Assembly (NCBI RefSeq): GCF_026262505.1
Contig: NC_067206.1
Coordinates: 29,155,896 to 29,219,895 of the forward strand
Source of the DNA: Trichomonas vaginalis G3
Taxonomy: Eukaryota; Parabasalia; Trichomonadida; Trichomonadidae
Direction of reading: 5' to 3'
DNA: 64,000 nucleotides
Numbering within the stretch: the first letter of the stretch is position 1; each line of letters opens with the position of its first letter. Below are positions 1-11,032 of the stretch, one piece after another. The notes beneath the pieces were generated by a model. It was not told the origin of the DNA. It was given only the letters and a program-made list of their open reading frames with translations, and did not search any database. Both the position numbers and the translations under genes were made by a program.

Positions 1-7
1 GATGAAT

Positions 8-182
8 TGAAAGCAAAGAAGTTTACAAAACCAATAGCACTTTCACGGAAGGTATGCTTCAAACTAATGCCTTTTTCCCGAGAAGGGTTTGAGAAAATAT
101 CTCCCTCAAGGATGATATTTAGAAGAGCATCTTCCGGTGGAAAAGTGCTATTGGTTTTTGTAAACTTCTTTGCTTTCAATTT
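8..182. repeat. 38-bp inverted repeat at the truncated capsid-gene end
   Basis: Bases 8-45 reappear in reverse complement at about 145-182 with only small differences. Both arms are the tail of the capsid-like gene. So left of about position 46 the sequence turns round and reads the same gene end on the other strand. This marks an inversion or a head-to-head junction in element A, continuing outside the window. Confidence 0.75.
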
Positions 183-1640
183 CATATTTTGGACGCGTCT
201 CTGTCACCAGTATATTGGTATTTGTACAGTACCAACAGTTGAATACACATACCACCATAAAGTCTTCTGAGTCAGCAAATGGAATGCCAAGCCAAAAGTT
301 TGAACGGTCTCCATTTGTATATTGAGTTTTTTGACTCCTGTATGAGTCCATACTTTCACATATGGCATAATAGAACTTTGCATTTCAGGGTTAATGGTTG
401 TTGTGAAGTTGTTGTTAAAGTTCATAGCATCTAATGTCAAGTTGTATGACCTCATATCCTCAACTGTAGAATATTCTTCTCTTGGATAATATTTGCCATC
501 TATGTTTATATGATATTTAATACCAGGGTTGTAGAAACAAGAATAGTCATTTATAGTTCGTCTGAACAGTACAAACATAGTATCTGCATGTTTCATTGCA
601 GTTGTTAAAGCAATATCTGTTCTTGCACCTGGGTCAGCACTTTGGTTTCCAACTTCACCTGCAAAGTCTTTGACAGATATTTGGTGTATAGGGAACATAA
701 GTGGAACTGCAATATATTTGGCAGCTAAAGCATTTGAAATATCTGGGTCCAACATATAGACTGCAAGTCTGCTTTCTATTCTCTTGCATTCAAATTTTTC
801 GCATGTGAACTTAACTGGGTCCCAAGCATCCAGCAGCATTGAAATAATAGTTTACTTCAGTGTTGAGGTTTGAGAAACCAAAGTCTAAGTCAACTTTGTT
901 TTGCAAAAGTCGGCGAATGACATTTTATTTGTTCCCACTACTTCTGTAAGAGTGAATGGGTCTTGTGTTGGTGCAATGACTAAGTTATTTTTGCTTGGAG
1001 TAAGTTCGATAGAAATTTTTCCTGCCCAGTTTGGCAAGTATCTTAAAAACCTGAAGATGAGGAAAGATGACAAAGGAACTCTAAGTTTCAGTTTTACTTT
1101 GGTTACTGCTGCTGCAGTTGTCCAGAAAGGTTCAACATAAACTCCTGGAACGTTAGGGTCAAGTCTTCTTATTTTTCTCAATAGTTGCATACTGGTCTGT
1201 TTGTTCTCTAGCTTGTGGTTGTTGAGTACTTTTCTCAAAGCGAACCATTCATAGTTTGCCCATGTTACTGTTTGAACTAAGTCAGAGTTAGAATATATCT
1301 TATATCCCATGAAAACTTCTGGAGCATATTGGTATCCGACATAGAAAATTCCATTGCAACCTTTCTTGTCAGACAACTTGGCAGAAGGTTTTATTTCAAT
1401 GTCTTGTTCCACGTATAAGAAGAGTTGTCAATAGAAATTATATGAAACCTGTCGCAAGCAATATCTACTGTTGTTGAAGAACCTTCTCCAAACTCACCTA
1501 CGTTTCCATAAGAAACAGCAGTTTGTATATTCGTAAGTTCCAGGAACTATTTCTGACCTTCTAATGGCATTGTCGCATTCGTTATACCATTCGGAAACAT
1601 TTCCATTCATAGCATCCAAAACTGTTGGCGTTATATTCTG
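124..1640 (-). pseudogene. Maverick A major-capsid-like gene remnant
   Basis: This is a remnant of a roughly 500-codon gene, close to the size of the double-jelly-roll major capsid proteins of Polintons and virophages. It is nearly the same at the nucleotide level as 58267-59770 in element B. It sits directly downstream of the large glutamine-rich gene, as in B. The capsid assignment is an inference from length, beta-rich composition and position in a Maverick; no fold search was possible. The copy is broken, with a few breaks. Confidence 0.5.
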
Positions 1641-1684
1641 AGCGGCGTACATTTCATATGAGTAAAAATATAGAATAGTTGGAT

Positions 1685-4600
1685 TTATATGTCATAATAG
1701 AACCCACGTGGACCAAGCTTTACTTTCTTCCTGACTGAGTTTTTAACTCTTCTTTTTCCTTCATTGCCCTCTGCTTGAAGTTGTTGCATCTTTGCATTAT
1801 GTTCATCTAGTATGTTGCAAATTTCCCATGTCCTTTTTGCCTTTTGGCTCTGGTCGCCCATCTCAGGTAACCTATATCCTAGAAAGAGTTTGTCATAGTC
1901 TGTATTTGAGTCTTCGCGTATTGTTTGCATGACTCTTTCCTGAGTTTCCGGTTCAAGCTCTTCAAACAGTGCCTGTCCATATGGAATATGCTCGTTTCCA
2001 AATATATGTTTTTGTAGCCATTCTGGTTTTCTTTCCATGTTACCAATAATATCTTTTGTGAATGGGAAAGCTTTTACCCAATGTTTCAGTCTTGCGTCAT
2101 TTATTTCTGTAGTTGGTTTTATTTTGTCAAGGAACATGTTTTTCAATACTAACATTTCATTTGGTACTGTCCATTTGAGTTTTTCTTAAATATTCATCCC
2201 TTCTCGTTCATTGTCTGCAAAGTAAGTTTTTATGACATTTTGTAAACTTTCGTTTGCAAGGTCATGTACAATAGGTTCTCTTCCTTCTCTCTCCCTAACT
2301 TTCTTTCTAAACTCTTCACCAAATATACCATCTTTATGGTTCTGTGTAGTTCTTTGAGATAAATGTTTTAGAACGTCAGGTGTTATATTTCCATCAGCCA
2401 TGTTCATTTCATACTGGTTCAAAATATCTGCATGTTTCATATCTTTCAATGGCATTAAAGCCGCGCTGAAAATACCAGCTATATCTGGTTCACCATTGAC
2501 TTCCATTGCGTCTACAACTTCTTGGAATTGAGGTTGTAAGTTTATGAACCACCTATCCGGATTAGCTTTATGACCCCATCTCATTGTAGTTCCATCGTCT
2601 GCAGAAACAAAAGTAGGTTTGTTTCCATCTTGGTTAGGTTCTGAATGAACTTTAAACAATGTTTCATTTCTATATGTTTTCTTGAAATTTAACCTTTTAT
2701 CTTCACCGAGTTCATCCGAAGATTGAACGTTAAATGCTCGTAAGTAAAAAGGGTTGTTGTATTTGTGTACATTTTTTTTCAGTTCTTCCATTCTATGCTG
2801 AATATTTTCATCTGGTGCTGGAGTCTTTTGTATGTCGGCAAACATTTTTCGATATTCTTCTACTATGTCAGCCGAATTTTTTTTAGACTCTTGGAAATAT
2901 TCCATATTCTCCGCATACTCTTGTTGAGGGTCAAGATTTTTCGGCTGTTCCAAATCTTCATCTGGTTCTGTGAAGTTAGTTTCCAAAGGAGGACTTGTTC
3001 GTTTCCTTCAGGCTCTTCTAGCTGTTGTTGCTGAACTATTTCTTCCATGTCTGGTTGTATCTGAACTTCTTCCTGTGGAGTTTCTTGTACCTCATCTGCT
3101 GGCATTTCATATATTCCGAGACCGTTTTCAACAATTTCCCTATCTACGTCATCATGCATTCATAAGCTTTTGTTCTTTCGTTCCGTCTCTATTTTTTACG
3201 CGTTTCATGACGAAAGTTGAATTGTCATTTAGCTCTGACATCAAATATCTCGGAGTAAATTCATCCATGTCATTTGGATGATATGCTATTAAATCATATC
3301 CCTTAGCGAGCTTGTATTTTCCAGGTTTGAGATTATATCCGTTTTGGTGCTGAGCCATAAAGCTAAATAGGTTCGGGTCAGTATTTCCATCCTTGAACTT
3401 TCCAATAGCTTCTTTATATCTGTCACTAAAGTCAACAGTATCTGGGAAACCACACTCTTCTTTAAGCATTTTTAAGAATTCTTGGTTTCCTTGTTCTCTA
3501 CTTCTTTTATGTCCTTGCTCTGTTTGTGGTTGTTGTTGTGCAGGGTTTTGAACTGTTGGTTGCTGTGCTGGTTGTGGAGGTGGTTGTTGTGCTGGTTGTT
3601 GTGCATGCCTGTGTCTGTGTCCATGTGACGATGTAAATGTTCTAGGTAGTCCTGGTGCAGGTGCTTCTCTTGGAGGGTTTGGTGGTATATAAGTTCCACC
3701 AGCTGGCACATATGTTCCATCTGCAGCGTAATGTCCTACCTGACTTTTCGTTTTTAAGAAAGCATTTACTAGGTCTGTTTTGGTCTGTTGTAACTCTTTT
3801 TCTTGACTTTTCACAACAGTTGCTCTAACGGCGTCATAGGCACTTTTGAACTGCCTGTCTCGTTGCTGCATCTGTTATTTTCGTCATATTTTGTGCTACT
3901 TCTTTTAACTCTTTGTCGAAACCTTCAGACTTCAGTTTCTTTCCAGATGAGAAGTCGTTCACTTGTTTCACCTTACTATGAAGAGCTTCGAAAGCGTTCT
4001 TAAAGTCAGCATTTGTTAAAGGCTTCATTTGAACTATCTTCATCCGCTTGTATTTTTGTCCTTATTGACCCTATGAGTTGGGCTGCTTTAGCGTTGGCTT
4101 GGGCATCTAACCAGTCATTGTTAGCTTTTATATATTCTGCGCTTTTCATTGCCTTTTGCATAGCCGCGTCGTTATTTTTACTTTCTTGTGCTAAGTTTTC
4201 ATACTGTACGGTTTGGTTTTGCAACTGTAAAAGTTTTTTCTGCCTTTACATTTGCTTCAACTTCTTTTTTATACTCATCGCTATCCATATATGTCTTCAG
4301 GGCTTTTTGTTTTATCTCTTCATCTTTCAGTATTTTATTTGAGTAGTATGGTTTTTCAAATTTATGACATCTTGTTCCATTTTTGCTACTTCTGCTGCTT
4401 TTTCTGACACTTTTTCGCATATTCCTCTGTACTTAGTTCTTTCAGTTGTTCTTCTTTCTTCTTTTTCTCTACGTTTAACTCATTGAGTTTCTTTGTGTGT
4501 CTGTCATATTCTAGTTTCTTTTCGTTTTCACTTATTTGCTTCTGTATGTCTATGTTTGACTTTTTGACATCTGTTATTTGATTTTTGAGTGAACTCAAAT

Positions 4601-4862
4601 TCATTTGACTTTGAGGGTTATATGCTGTTCCGTCTGCAGCTCCACCATAGCCTGCCATTTTCGCTAAAAGTGCCGCTCTTAAACCTCCACTCTGTGCACC
4701 AACAACTCGGTTTAAAAGCATAGGATTGCTTGACATTTGTTGCAACATAGTGGGGTCATTCAGCATTTGTTGTTGCAACTGTTGTTGTGGTGTCAGTTTT
4801 ACTATTGGATGTTTCAATGCTCTCTTCCTCTTACGTATATTCTTACGTAGCTTACGTGGCAT
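1685..4862 (-). pseudogene. Maverick A large glutamine-rich gene remnant
   Basis: A long minus-strand gene region begins with a strongly basic stretch (PRKLRKNIRKRKRALKH), followed by Gln-rich and Lys/Glu-rich coiled-coil-like sequence, then a Pro/Gln-rich segment and an acidic Gln-rich segment. Its 3' half is repeated in element B at 59830-61583. The basic head and coiled-coil body suit a virion-associated or core protein, but no family is recognised. It lies just upstream of the capsid-like gene in the same direction and was probably co-expressed. The copy is broken, with roughly half a dozen to ten breaks. Confidence 0.5.
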
Positions 4863-5334
4863 TTTAAGTGAAGTTAAAAAGCGGTTTTTGACAGATGTTT
4901 ATATGACACTTTTTGTTCAGCTCAAAAAACTACTCGGTCAAAGTGTTGTCAGTTTTGTAAAATATTTGTTATATCGTTCTATAATATTTTTTTAAAGTAC
5001 TCAAATATATACTTTAGAAAAGTGGGTCTATCTCTATGAGCGTTGACGATAGACCATTATTTGTTCGAGCAAATATATACTATCGTATGTTAAAAATATT
5101 TTGACAAGTGTAAAGTATGTGTAAGCTCCTTTCTGTCAAAAGTTTGTCCGATGGTGAAAAAAGTATATATAGAAAACAAAAAACGTTTATAGTTCATTCA
5201 ATATTTGAGATGGAACGGTTTGCCAACGGTAACTATTAAATAAAATAAAAAAATAGAGGGGGTTACCGTTGACGAAAACGGTTTATTTTAAACTTTTCTA
5301 TGAGTAGTCCGAAAAAACAGTTTATTTTTGTCTA
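4863..5334. promoter_or_regulatory. Divergent intergenic region of Maverick A
   Basis: About 470 bp separate the minus-strand large gene from the plus-strand 322-aa ORF, so it should hold two outward promoters. An imperfect palindrome sits at about 5215-5235 and 5262-5283, with arms built on AACGGT...ACGGTAAC and its complement around a 26-bp A-rich loop. A regulatory or replication role is possible but unproven. Confidence 0.4.
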
Positions 5335-6303
5335 ATGGCATTCGCTAGCGTGTTCGCTCCAAATTCACCTGAAGAAATTGCTTGCAGACTTTCAGCGCCC
5401 ACAGGTTTAGAGCCTCAATATCAAACTGCAGCATCTACACATTCTCCAAGCAGAACAGACAATTCAAATTCAAATTTGTCCTGCAATTCGCTCAATCCAA
5501 AGCCACTTTCACTACCAAAAACAATACCAAACGAGCTCCGTATTACAAAGAACCACAGCAACGCTGAACTACGCAAAATACTACTCAGATTGTCTGAAGA
5601 ATACTTCAATTCAAAGCCAGAAGAAAGAGTTGCTGCAACTTTTAACAAAGAATATTGTGAACAACTCAACAAAGTTCTTGCAGACTTTACCAAACTACAA
5701 AAAGAAACACCTGACCCATTCGAATTAGGCGACACAATTGTCAACTATTTTCCAACAATAACAAAGATAGTGTTTGACAGAACTATATGTCAGCTTATTG
5801 AAAGTCTTCCACCCAAAGCTGCAAAAAAAGTCGAACAGTTTTGTGTCGAATTCAAATTAAAGAGTTACGGATATCAGGATGACGAAGAAGAACGTGAGTA
5901 CGGACAAGAAACAGCAAAATGGCAATGTCTTAGCTCACTCAACCCCAAGTTCAAACCATTATTTTACTCAGACAACAACACAATTCAAGTACGCAAAATT
6001 GCTATTCATTTCGTTAACCAAGCAGAAGACATTGAAGAAGGAGACTCTATCTCAGTTTATGTTTGCTACTGCAAGTTTTTCAAGGACGAATTTGGAGGAC
6101 CAATTCTCATGCATGTCTTCAAGCCACATCAGCAACTCTACGTTGAAACTGAAATAACACTCATGCATGGAATGTATCTCAAGTTTGAAAGCCAATTGGA
6201 AAACACATACAACATTTGGCTTTCATACATTCAATTCGATACACCAGATGACTTTGATGTTGAAGAAGAAGACTCTACTCAAGAAGATGAACCACAAGAC
6301 TAA
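5335..6303 (+). CDS. Uncharacterised 322-aa Maverick-associated protein
   Basis: An intact reading frame begins at an ATG (MAFASVFAPNSPEEIA) and ends 40 bp before the GC-rich terminal segment of element A. The first 85 residues are Ser/Pro/Asn-rich and look disordered. Residues of about 85-170 are Lys/Glu-rich and probably helical. The C-terminal half alternates hydrophobic and polar residues like a beta-rich domain, and the end is very acidic (EEEDSTQEDEPQD). No family is recognised. It is transcribed toward the element terminus, opposite to the capsid-type genes, so it may be a separately regulated accessory gene. It looks whole while its neighbours are broken. Confidence 0.6.
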   Translation: MAFASVFAPNSPEEIACRLSAPTGLEPQYQTAASTHSPSRTDNSNSNLSCNSLNPKPLSLPKTIPNELRITKNHSNAELRKILLRLSEEYFNSKPEERVAATFNKEYCEQLNKVLADFTKLQKETPDPFELGDTIVNYFPTITKIVFDRTICQLIESLPPKAAKKVEQFCVEFKLKSYGYQDDEEEREYGQETAKWQCLSSLNPKFKPLFYSDNNTIQVRKIAIHFVNQAEDIEEGDSISVYVCYCKFFKDEFGGPILMHVFKPHQQLYVETEITLMHGMYLKFESQLENTYNIWLSYIQFDTPDDFDVEEEDSTQEDEPQD

Positions 6304-6339
6304 CAATTTTCCGAATAAAAACTTCATTATACTAAACAT

Positions 6340-6380
6340 CTTCAGGGCTAGAAGGGGCGCAGCCCCTGGAAGCCCCACTT

Positions 6381-6415
<35 letters not shown>

Positions 6416-6592
6416 ATTTACAGCATTATTATCCATTTATAAATCTGACAAATAAATGACAAAACCATCAGAAATAGTATCACTTTTTGTCAAAAGTGAA
6501 GTCACGCTATTTTTCATGCACAACAGTCTTGGGAAAAATTTCTTATGGGCTAGAGGGCGCAACGCGCCTGGAAGCCCCACTACCTTTTTTTT
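6340..6592. repeat. GC-rich terminal segments of Maverick A with poly-T tails
   Basis: Two related GC-rich modules lie in tandem. One at about 6346-6384 (GGGCTAGAAGGGGCGCAGCC...) is followed by a T run of about 30. The other, at about 6547-6583 (GGGCTAGAGGGCGCAACGCG...), is followed by a T run of about 9. Each can fold back on itself. The second matches, in reverse complement and nearly base for base, the left edge of element B at 52098-52155. This is how the outer border of the element is placed near 6592. Confidence 0.65.
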
Positions 6593-6903
6593 TAAATAAA
6601 AACATTTAATCAAAGTCAATTTTATTTTTCATATTCAAATGGACTGAGTGTTAACATTTAACATTTTTTTTTTTTTTTTTTTTTGCTAATTGTCGTCAAA
6701 AATTAGGCGTAAAGCAAAAATTGATATTTCATATGGTTTTATGATAGATAAGCATTATATTCCCACTCATTATATTCGGAAATTGTGAGGTTTATCCTTC
6801 GCTTTTAAGATCATTGAATTTGATTTTTATATAAAATAGTTATATATTAGAAAATAATATGAGTTTATGTGATATTATTTTTCAGAAGATTTTGTGTTCT
6901 TCT
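6593..6903. other. AT-rich spacer
   Basis: No gene is seen. The stretch holds a T run of about 22 at 6662-6684 and ends in the left target duplication (6889-6903) of the next transposon. Confidence 0.6.
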
Positions 6904-7690
6904 TGTTATAGACCGAAAATAGATTTTTTCGGTTTTCTCTTCAAATAATTGAAAGAATGATACTATTATAGGTTTATTATATTATATAGCATATAATCAT
7001 GCTATAGCCGAAAATTATAAGTTTTGAGAAGATTGAATATAACACAAATAAATTTGAATGTAAGTTAAATTGCTTGTTGTTTTTAATAGCTATTTAATGA
7101 GAAATCCAATATTGCAAAATTCAAATTGAATGATTGAAAGAACAGAAAAAGTCATTCTTTTCAATTTCGAATATGTTTCATTGTATTTATAATTATATGG
7201 CAAATAAGATATTTAAACTTGATTTTTGAAGGAAAATTCACAAAATTGAATAAATTCAAATAATTTTTATTCAAAAATAAACTAGTTATTTGAGTTTAAT
7301 ACTAATTATCTATTCAAACTACAAAGTTTGTAATTTAAAATATTTTGTGAGATCAGATTGAATTAATTCAAGGTTCTTTTCAATTAATATTAATGACCAT
7401 ATTACGCATTTTCGAACATTCTAAACCAAATATATAAAAATGGGAGACGAATGTTAAATTTGCTAGACATGGGAAGTTGTCTGCAAAGTTTTGGCTCTTA
7501 TCTCTAACAAAAAATTAATTTTTAAAAAAATGACCGAATACGTTTCACCGCGAGAAAAAAATAAAAGGCAAGATAGAATTTTCTAGACATAAAGAAGTTG
7601 TTTACCGAGTTTTAGCTCTTATCTCTAACAAAAAATTAATTTTTAAAAAAATGACCGAATACGTTTCACCGCGAGAAAAAAATAAAAGGC
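6904..7690 (+). repeat. Left terminal inverted repeat of the integrase transposon
   Basis: This matches 14140-14915 in reverse complement almost throughout. The inner part is itself tandem: the unit starting CTAGACAT recurs at 7463, 7583 and 7704, a 120-121 bp period, each unit carrying CGTTTCACCGCGAG. Confidence 0.85.
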
Positions 7691-8150
7691 AAGATAGAAT
7701 TTTCTAGACATAAAGAAGTTGTCTACCAAGTGTCAGCTGTTACTTCTTCTCAATACTGATATAAAATAAAAATCTTTATTTATTTAACCTTTATTGTTTC
7801 ATTAAACTTCATTTATTTTATATTATAGTTTTATTCTTTTAGCTACTTGTAAAATAATCTAATTTTATATCATCATTTTACCGGATTATTCTTCAGTACA
7901 TCGATTGTGTATCTAAAATAATATCATTATCCTTATTCTGTTTTTTCCAAAATTCTTTTAAATATCTTTTTTGGTTAGATTACTTTATACTTTTTACTTT
8001 TATTTTTTAATTTCAAAAAAAATTTGGTGATTGTTCTATTCTGTTACAATGTGCATTATCATATTCTAATGAATTATTCATTACATACATTTAAAAAAAC
8101 TTGTTAAAAATGAAATTAAAAAATTATGTTTATTATTACGCTGTGAAGAG

Positions 8151-9847
8151 GAGTGGGGGACAAACTCGCCCATTGTCACTTTTCATTAACCTTAAACTTG
8201 TAATTTTCATTATTTTCTGAAATTAACTTTAAAAGTACTAAGTAAGATCATGAGATATAGCAATATATGTTTAAACTAACTTATATTTTGGTTGTACACC
8301 ACTTGTATGTGCCGGATACCATTGTGTCAAATTTTTTCTGAAATTAACTTTAAAAGTACTAAGTAAGATCATGAGATATAGCAATATATGTTTAAACCAA
8401 CTTATATTTTGGTTGTACACCACTTGTATGTGCCGGATACCATTGTGTCAAATTTTTTCTGAAATTAACTTTAAAAGTACTAAGTAAGATCATGAGATAT
8501 AGCAATATATGTTTAAACCAACTTATATTTTGGTTGTACACCACTTGTATGTGCCGGATACCATTGTGTCAAATTTTTTCTGAAATTAACTTTAAAAGTA
8601 CTAAGTAAGATCATGAGATATAGCAATATATGTTTAAACTAACTTATATTTTGGTTGTACACCACTTGTATGTGCCGGATACCATTGTGTCAAATTTTTT
8701 CTGAAATTAACTTTAAAAGTACTAAGTAAGATCATGAGATATAGCAATATATGTTTAAACCAACTTATATTTTGGTTGTACACCACTTGTATGTGCCGGA
8801 TACCATTGTGTCAAATTTTTTCTGAAATTAACTTTAAAAGTACTAAGTAAGATCATGAGATATAGCAATATATGTTTAAACTAACTTATATTTTGGTTGT
8901 ACACCACTTGTATGTGCCGGATACCATTGTGTCAAATTTTTTCTGAAATTAACTTTAAAAGTACTAAGTAAGATCATGAGATATAGCAATATATGTTTAA
9001 ACCAACTTATATTTTGGTTGTACACCACTTGTATGTGCCGGATACCATTGTGTCAAATTTTTTTTGAAATTAACTTTAAAAGTACTAAGTAAGATCATGA
9101 GATATAGCAATATATGTTTAAACTAACTTATATTTTGGTTGTACACCACTTGTATGTGCCGGATACCATTGTGTCAAATTTTTTCTGAAATTAACTTTAA
9201 AAGTACTAAGTAAGATCATGAGATATAGCAATATATGTTTAAACCAACTTATATTTTGGTTGTACACCACTTGTATGTGCCGGATACCATTGTGTCAAAT
9301 TTTTTCTGAAATTAACTTTAAAAGTACTAAGTAAGATCATGAGATATAGCAATATATGTTTAAACTAACTTATATTTTGGTTGTACACCACTTGTATGTG
9401 CCGGATACCATTGTGTCAAATTTTTTCTGAAATTAACTTTAAAAGTACTAAGTAAGATCATGAGATATAGCAATATATGTTTAAACCAACTTATATTTTG
9501 GTTGTACACCACTTGTATGTGCCGGATACCATTGTGTCAAATTTTTTCTGAAATTAACTTTAAAAGTACTAAGTAAGATCATGAGATATAGCAATATATG
9601 TTTAAACTAACTTATATTTTGGTTGTACACCACTTGTATGTGCCGGATACCATTGTGTCAAATTTTTTCTGAAATTAACTTTAAAAGTACTAAGTAAGAT
9701 CATTTATTTTTGCATAATATAATGCCAATATGGTTTCTTTTGATTTTATTTCATTTATAAGCAAATCAGATTTACCCAAAAACTCCACTCCATAAGCGTT
9801 CATTTGCTAAATTAAAAAGTGACAATGGGCTAGTCTGTCCCTTTCTC
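8151..9847 (-). mobile_element. MULE-derived non-autonomous element, copy 1, with expanded tandem repeat
   Basis: The ends read GAGTGGGGGACAAAC and, in reverse complement, GAGAAAGGGACAGAC. Both continue into CCCATTGTCACTTTT, giving imperfect terminal inverted repeats of about 35 bp. A 10-bp direct repeat CTGTGAAGAG flanks it at 8141-8150 and 9848-9857, which suits a MULE. Nearly all the interior is a 121-bp tandem repeat. It is the same family as the copies at 10278 and 35568, in the opposite orientation, but it has lost the transposase-tail remnant they keep. Confidence 0.8.
8217..9702. repeat. 121-bp tandem repeat, about 12 units
   Basis: The unit begins CTGAAATTAACTTTAAAAGT and recurs every 121 bp from 8217, with a partial unit at the end. 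Units differ mainly at one site, AAACTAAC or AAACCAAC, and from the third unit on the two types mostly alternate. This points to amplification of a two-unit (242-bp) block. The unit contains part of the sequence that in copies 2 and 3 leads into the transposase-tail remnant. Confidence 0.9.
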
Positions 9848-9857
9848 CTGTGAAGAG

Positions 9858-10277
9858 AAGGAGAAAACCAAAGAATAGAGTTTTATAAATAAAAACTTAT
9901 AGAATATTTATATTATTTAAAAATACACTTTTTACATGAGAATAAAACAAAAACAATGTTTCAAAATCCGACATTTGTAATGTTTCAAAATCTAACATTT
10001 GTAAAGTTTTAAAATCTAAAAGTAGTAAAGTGGAGAGGAGTAGGTGACAAAAGTGCATACTCTTAAATTAACCTTAAATGTTGATTTTTCGATATTTTCG
10101 GTATTAACCTTATTGTAAATTTTTCCGGTGATAAATTTATCACACTGAGGTTATTTTTCCGGTGAGATTTTTAACCTTGATTTAATGAAATTAATATATA
10201 TAAATTTTATTATTTTTAATTTCGAATGAGTATAATAAAATATTTTTTATGTGTTTTTGTTTTTGATGTGATTTGAA
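9858..10277. other. AT-rich spacer, possible 5' end of the MULE element
   Basis: No gene is seen. Around 10028-10080, GAGAGGAGTAGGTGAC followed by CTTAAATTAACCTTAAA recalls the ends of the MULE-derived copies. It may be the degraded 5' end of the element that carries the transposase at 11033-12499. No matching right end was found. Confidence 0.3.
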
Positions 10278-10990
10278 AAGAAAGGGACAGACTAGCCCAT
10301 TGTCACTTTTTAATTTAGCAAATGAACGCTTATGGAGTGGAGTTTTTGGGTAAATCTGATTTGCTTATAAATGAAATAAAATCAAAAGAAACCATATTGG
10401 CATTATATTATGCAAAAATAAATGATCTTACTTAGTACTTTTAAAGTTAATTTCAGAAAAAATTTGACACAATGGTATCCGGCACATACAAGTGGTGTAC
10501 AACCAAATCTTCGACTCGATGAACTTGTAATCGAGTTATATTCCAGTGTTGTTCCTTCATTCCTGATTAAGTTGCAAATTAAAGGTCTGGATTCAGAGAG
10601 AAGTGTTAAAGTTATCAAAAAAGTCACAAGAGATTTCGAAGAAATGACACAATTTAAAAAAGTCGAATGCATCAGTATGCTTGAAGCTGTTCAGAAAGGT
10701 CTGAAAAATGATACACTTGATCCCAACATTGTTTACTCAACATTAAAAATATTATTGCAAAGAAAACATTTGATTTAATAAACATTTAATTTATTATAAT
10801 TAATTTTTTATTACAGTATAGTAAAAAATGCTATAAATAAATTATTATATTTTATTAAAATGTGACTTTTAATAGTAAGTGAATAAAATAAATCAGGAAT
10901 TGGGAAAGAAATAAGGTTAATTAAAAATAATGAAAATTACAAGTTTAAGGTTAATGAAAAAGTGACAATGGGCGAGTTTGTCCCCCATTC
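10278..10990 (+). mobile_element. MULE-derived non-autonomous element, copy 2
   Basis: The left end reads AAGAAAGGGACAGAC and the right end, in reverse complement, GAATGGGGGACAAAC, both running into the shared TIR. An 8-bp direct repeat GATTTGAA flanks it (10270-10277 and 10991-10998). It holds one copy of the sequence that is tandemly repeated in copy 1. It also holds a plus-strand remnant (10422-10778) resembling the C-terminal part of the MULE transposase just downstream. It sits 42 bp before that transposase's ATG, so it inserted into the leader region of the other MULE. Confidence 0.75.
10422..10778 (+). pseudogene. MULE transposase C-terminal remnant
   Basis: The last ~90 codons (from PNLRLDELVIELYSSVVP to KILLQRKHLI) match, in order and spacing, the last ~90 residues of the transposase at 11033-12499 (ERIDDIVITLITVVIP to the end). 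The catalytic region is missing, so this is the tail of a related transposase kept inside a non-autonomous derivative. The first part of the frame is the TIR-proximal repeat sequence, not real coding. Confidence 0.7.
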
Positions 10991-11032
10991 GATTTGAATT
11001 TTGTTAACTCTTTTCAAAATCACTTCATTTTT

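Larger units (their letters stand above)
1..6592. mobile_element. Maverick/Polinton A, end fragment, broken
   Basis: This is the end of a Maverick/Polinton-type virus-like element whose other side lies left of the window. Its parts are a major-capsid-like gene remnant and a large glutamine-rich gene remnant, both on the minus strand, then a divergent plus-strand ORF and a GC-rich terminal segment. Both minus-strand genes recur in element B near 58.3-61.6 kb at high nucleotide identity, so the two copies separated recently. The element is a fossil with roughly ten or more breaks. Polymerase, integrase, ATPase and protease genes are not in the visible part. The family call rests on gene content, the terminal segment and the presence of an SF3 helicase in sister B; it is an inference from known trichomonad Mavericks. 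Confidence 0.7.

Noticed and set aside
8217-9702. CRISPR-like array
   Set aside because: The 121-bp unit is a plain tandem repeat with no variable spacers, in a eukaryotic setting.
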